From Saccharopolyspora soli (GTDB lineage Bacteria > Actinomycetota > Actinomycetes > Mycobacteriales > Pseudonocardiaceae): 51,999 nucleotides of DNA. The notes beneath the pieces were generated by a model. The model saw nothing but the letters and a program-made list of their open reading frames with translations, was not told where the DNA came from and searched no databases. The position numbers and the translations under genes are program-made. Location of the stretch: contig NZ_JALBWV010000060.1 of the NCBI RefSeq assembly GCF_022678645.1, positions 1 to 51,999 of the forward strand. The letters are read 5' to 3'. Positions 51,198 to 51,999 of this stretch are shown here, in pieces (position 1 is the first letter of the stretch; each line of letters opens with the position of its first letter).

Positions 51198-51890
51198 CGG
51201 CGGCCGTCGACCTGGTGTCCGAGGTGTGGCGGGCGCTGGGCACCGTCGTGGATCCCGAACTCGACGAACCGATCACCGACCTGCGGTTCGTCGTCGATTG
51301 CGAGGTCGTCGGCGCGGCGGTGCGCGTGGACCTCCGGTTGCCGACCTACTTCTGCGCACCCAACTTCGCCTACCTCATGGTGTCCGACGCCCACGACGCG
51401 GTGGCGGCGATCCCCGGTGTGGACCGGGTTTCGGTGCGGCTGCTCGACCACTTCGCGGCGGCGGAGATCAACGCCGGGGTGAGCGCGGGTGGTGGATTCG
51501 ACGCCGCATTCCCGGGACTGGCTGCCGGAGAACTCGACGAGCTCCGAAAAACGTTCCTGCGCAAGGCACATCTCGCATTCCAGGAGAAGCTGGCGAGTCG
51601 GCTCCTGGCGTCGCGGACCACCCGCGAGGAGCTGGTGCGGCTGCGCTTGGGAGACCTCGGCGAAGGCCGCGAACTCGACGAACTGCGCCGCCGTCGCAGG
51701 CAGCTCGGCCTGCCCGCGGACGACGAAGCGCCGTTGCTGGTCGACGACGACGGCGCACCGATGACCGCGGAGGAGCTGCCCGTGCGGCTGCGCTTCGCGC
51801 GGACCACGCGCGTCAGCATCGAAGCGAACGCGGGCTGGTGCCGCGGCCTGCTCGCAACCCGCTACGGAGATGCGACAACAGGGTCGTGGG
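51194..51890 (+). CDS. MIP18/DUF59 FeS-assembly-like protein, truncated by window end
   Basis: GTG 51194 overlaps the amidohydrolase stop (GTGA). The frame stays open for about 230 codons until the poly-G artefact, so the stop is not seen. The N-terminal 95 residues form a MIP18/DUF59 domain: EVWRALGTVVDPELDEPITD, strand VRVDLRLP, the conserved Cys in TYFCAPNFAYLMV, and GVDRVSVRLLDHF. DUF59 proteins act in FeS cluster assembly or metal handling. The following 130 residues are helical and charged and are not assigned. Its place in the operon suggests metal loading or maturation of the diiron hydroxylase, which is inference. Confidence 0.8.
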
Positions 51891-51999
51891 GGGGGGGGGG
51901 GGGGGGGGGGCCCCCGCCCCCCCCCCGCCCCCCCCCGCGGGGGGGGGGGGGGGGGGGGGGCGGCCGGCGGGGGGTGGGAGGGGGGGGGGGCCGCGCCCG
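51891..51999. other. Low-complexity poly-G/poly-C end, probable artefact
   Basis: The last 110 bases are almost only G and C runs and interrupt an open gene. Like the left end, this looks like an assembly or padding artefact, so the end of the DUF59 gene is missing, not mutated. Confidence 0.85.

Overview
The window is a GC-rich actinobacterial chromosome segment. Gene content, codon bias and frequent GTG/TTG starts fit Pseudonocardiaceae, perhaps Saccharopolyspora; this is inference, because no rRNA or tRNA gene is present to confirm it. About 120 bases at the left end and 110 at the right end are G/C homopolymer junk that looks like an assembly or padding artefact.

Layout. 0.2-2.8 kb: three universal stress protein genes in tandem. 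2.8-4.7 kb: GTP-type PEP carboxykinase on the opposite strand. 5.1-12.7 kb: a seven-gene minus-strand operon made of an ArsR regulator and six subunits of a complex-I/formate-hydrogenlyase-like membrane complex. Its gene order matches Mycobacterium tuberculosis Rv0081-Rv0087. The 'hydrogenase' large subunit has lost all NiFe-binding cysteines, while the proximal FeS cluster and the antiporter lysines are kept, so this is probably an energy-converting-hydrogenase-related complex of unknown substrate. The HyfB-like gene carries an apparent one-base frameshift. 12.9-15.6 kb: a PAS-GGDEF-EAL cyclic-di-GMP protein. 15.8-19.4 kb: a translationally coupled operon of a 2-oxoglutarate/Fe(II) oxygenase, a SAM methyltransferase and a carnitine-type acyltransferase, with no pathway I recognise.

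19.9-29.2 kb: regulator-enzyme pairs, namely TetR with a divergent cytochrome P450, TetR with a macrolide-type glycosyltransferase, a flavin amine oxidase, an exported alpha/beta hydrolase with Ala at the nucleophile position and a divergent LysR regulator, and an MHS-type transporter. Several of these have clear palindromic operators. 29.6-33.1 kb: a degenerate RibB-like protein, an SsuD-like sulfonate monooxygenase and an SfnB-like oxidoreductase, the last two followed by related repeat elements. 33.3-39.0 kb: a two-component system, a Tat-exported protein, a 48-residue small ORF, and an IclR regulator divergent from an MFS transporter. 39.0-40.3 kb: a MarR/GbsR-like regulator coupled to an LCMT-type methyltransferase.

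40.4-51.9 kb: a group-6 soluble diiron monooxygenase (propane monooxygenase, prm/mim) locus: a Fis-type activator divergent from prmABCD, then a Cys-less MIP18/DUF59-like protein, a dedicated GroEL, a zinc alcohol dehydrogenase, an amidohydrolase and a second MIP18/DUF59 protein cut by the window end. The enzymes would oxidise a short alkane to an alcohol and then a carbonyl compound. GroEL and perhaps the DUF59 proteins would assist assembly of the hydroxylase. Stable hairpins separate several of the genes and may set subunit ratios.

The best candidates for undescribed biology are the NiFe-less hydrogenase-like complex, the oxygenase-methyltransferase-acyltransferase operon, and the maturation module (GroEL plus two DUF59-like proteins and an amidohydrolase) in the propane locus.
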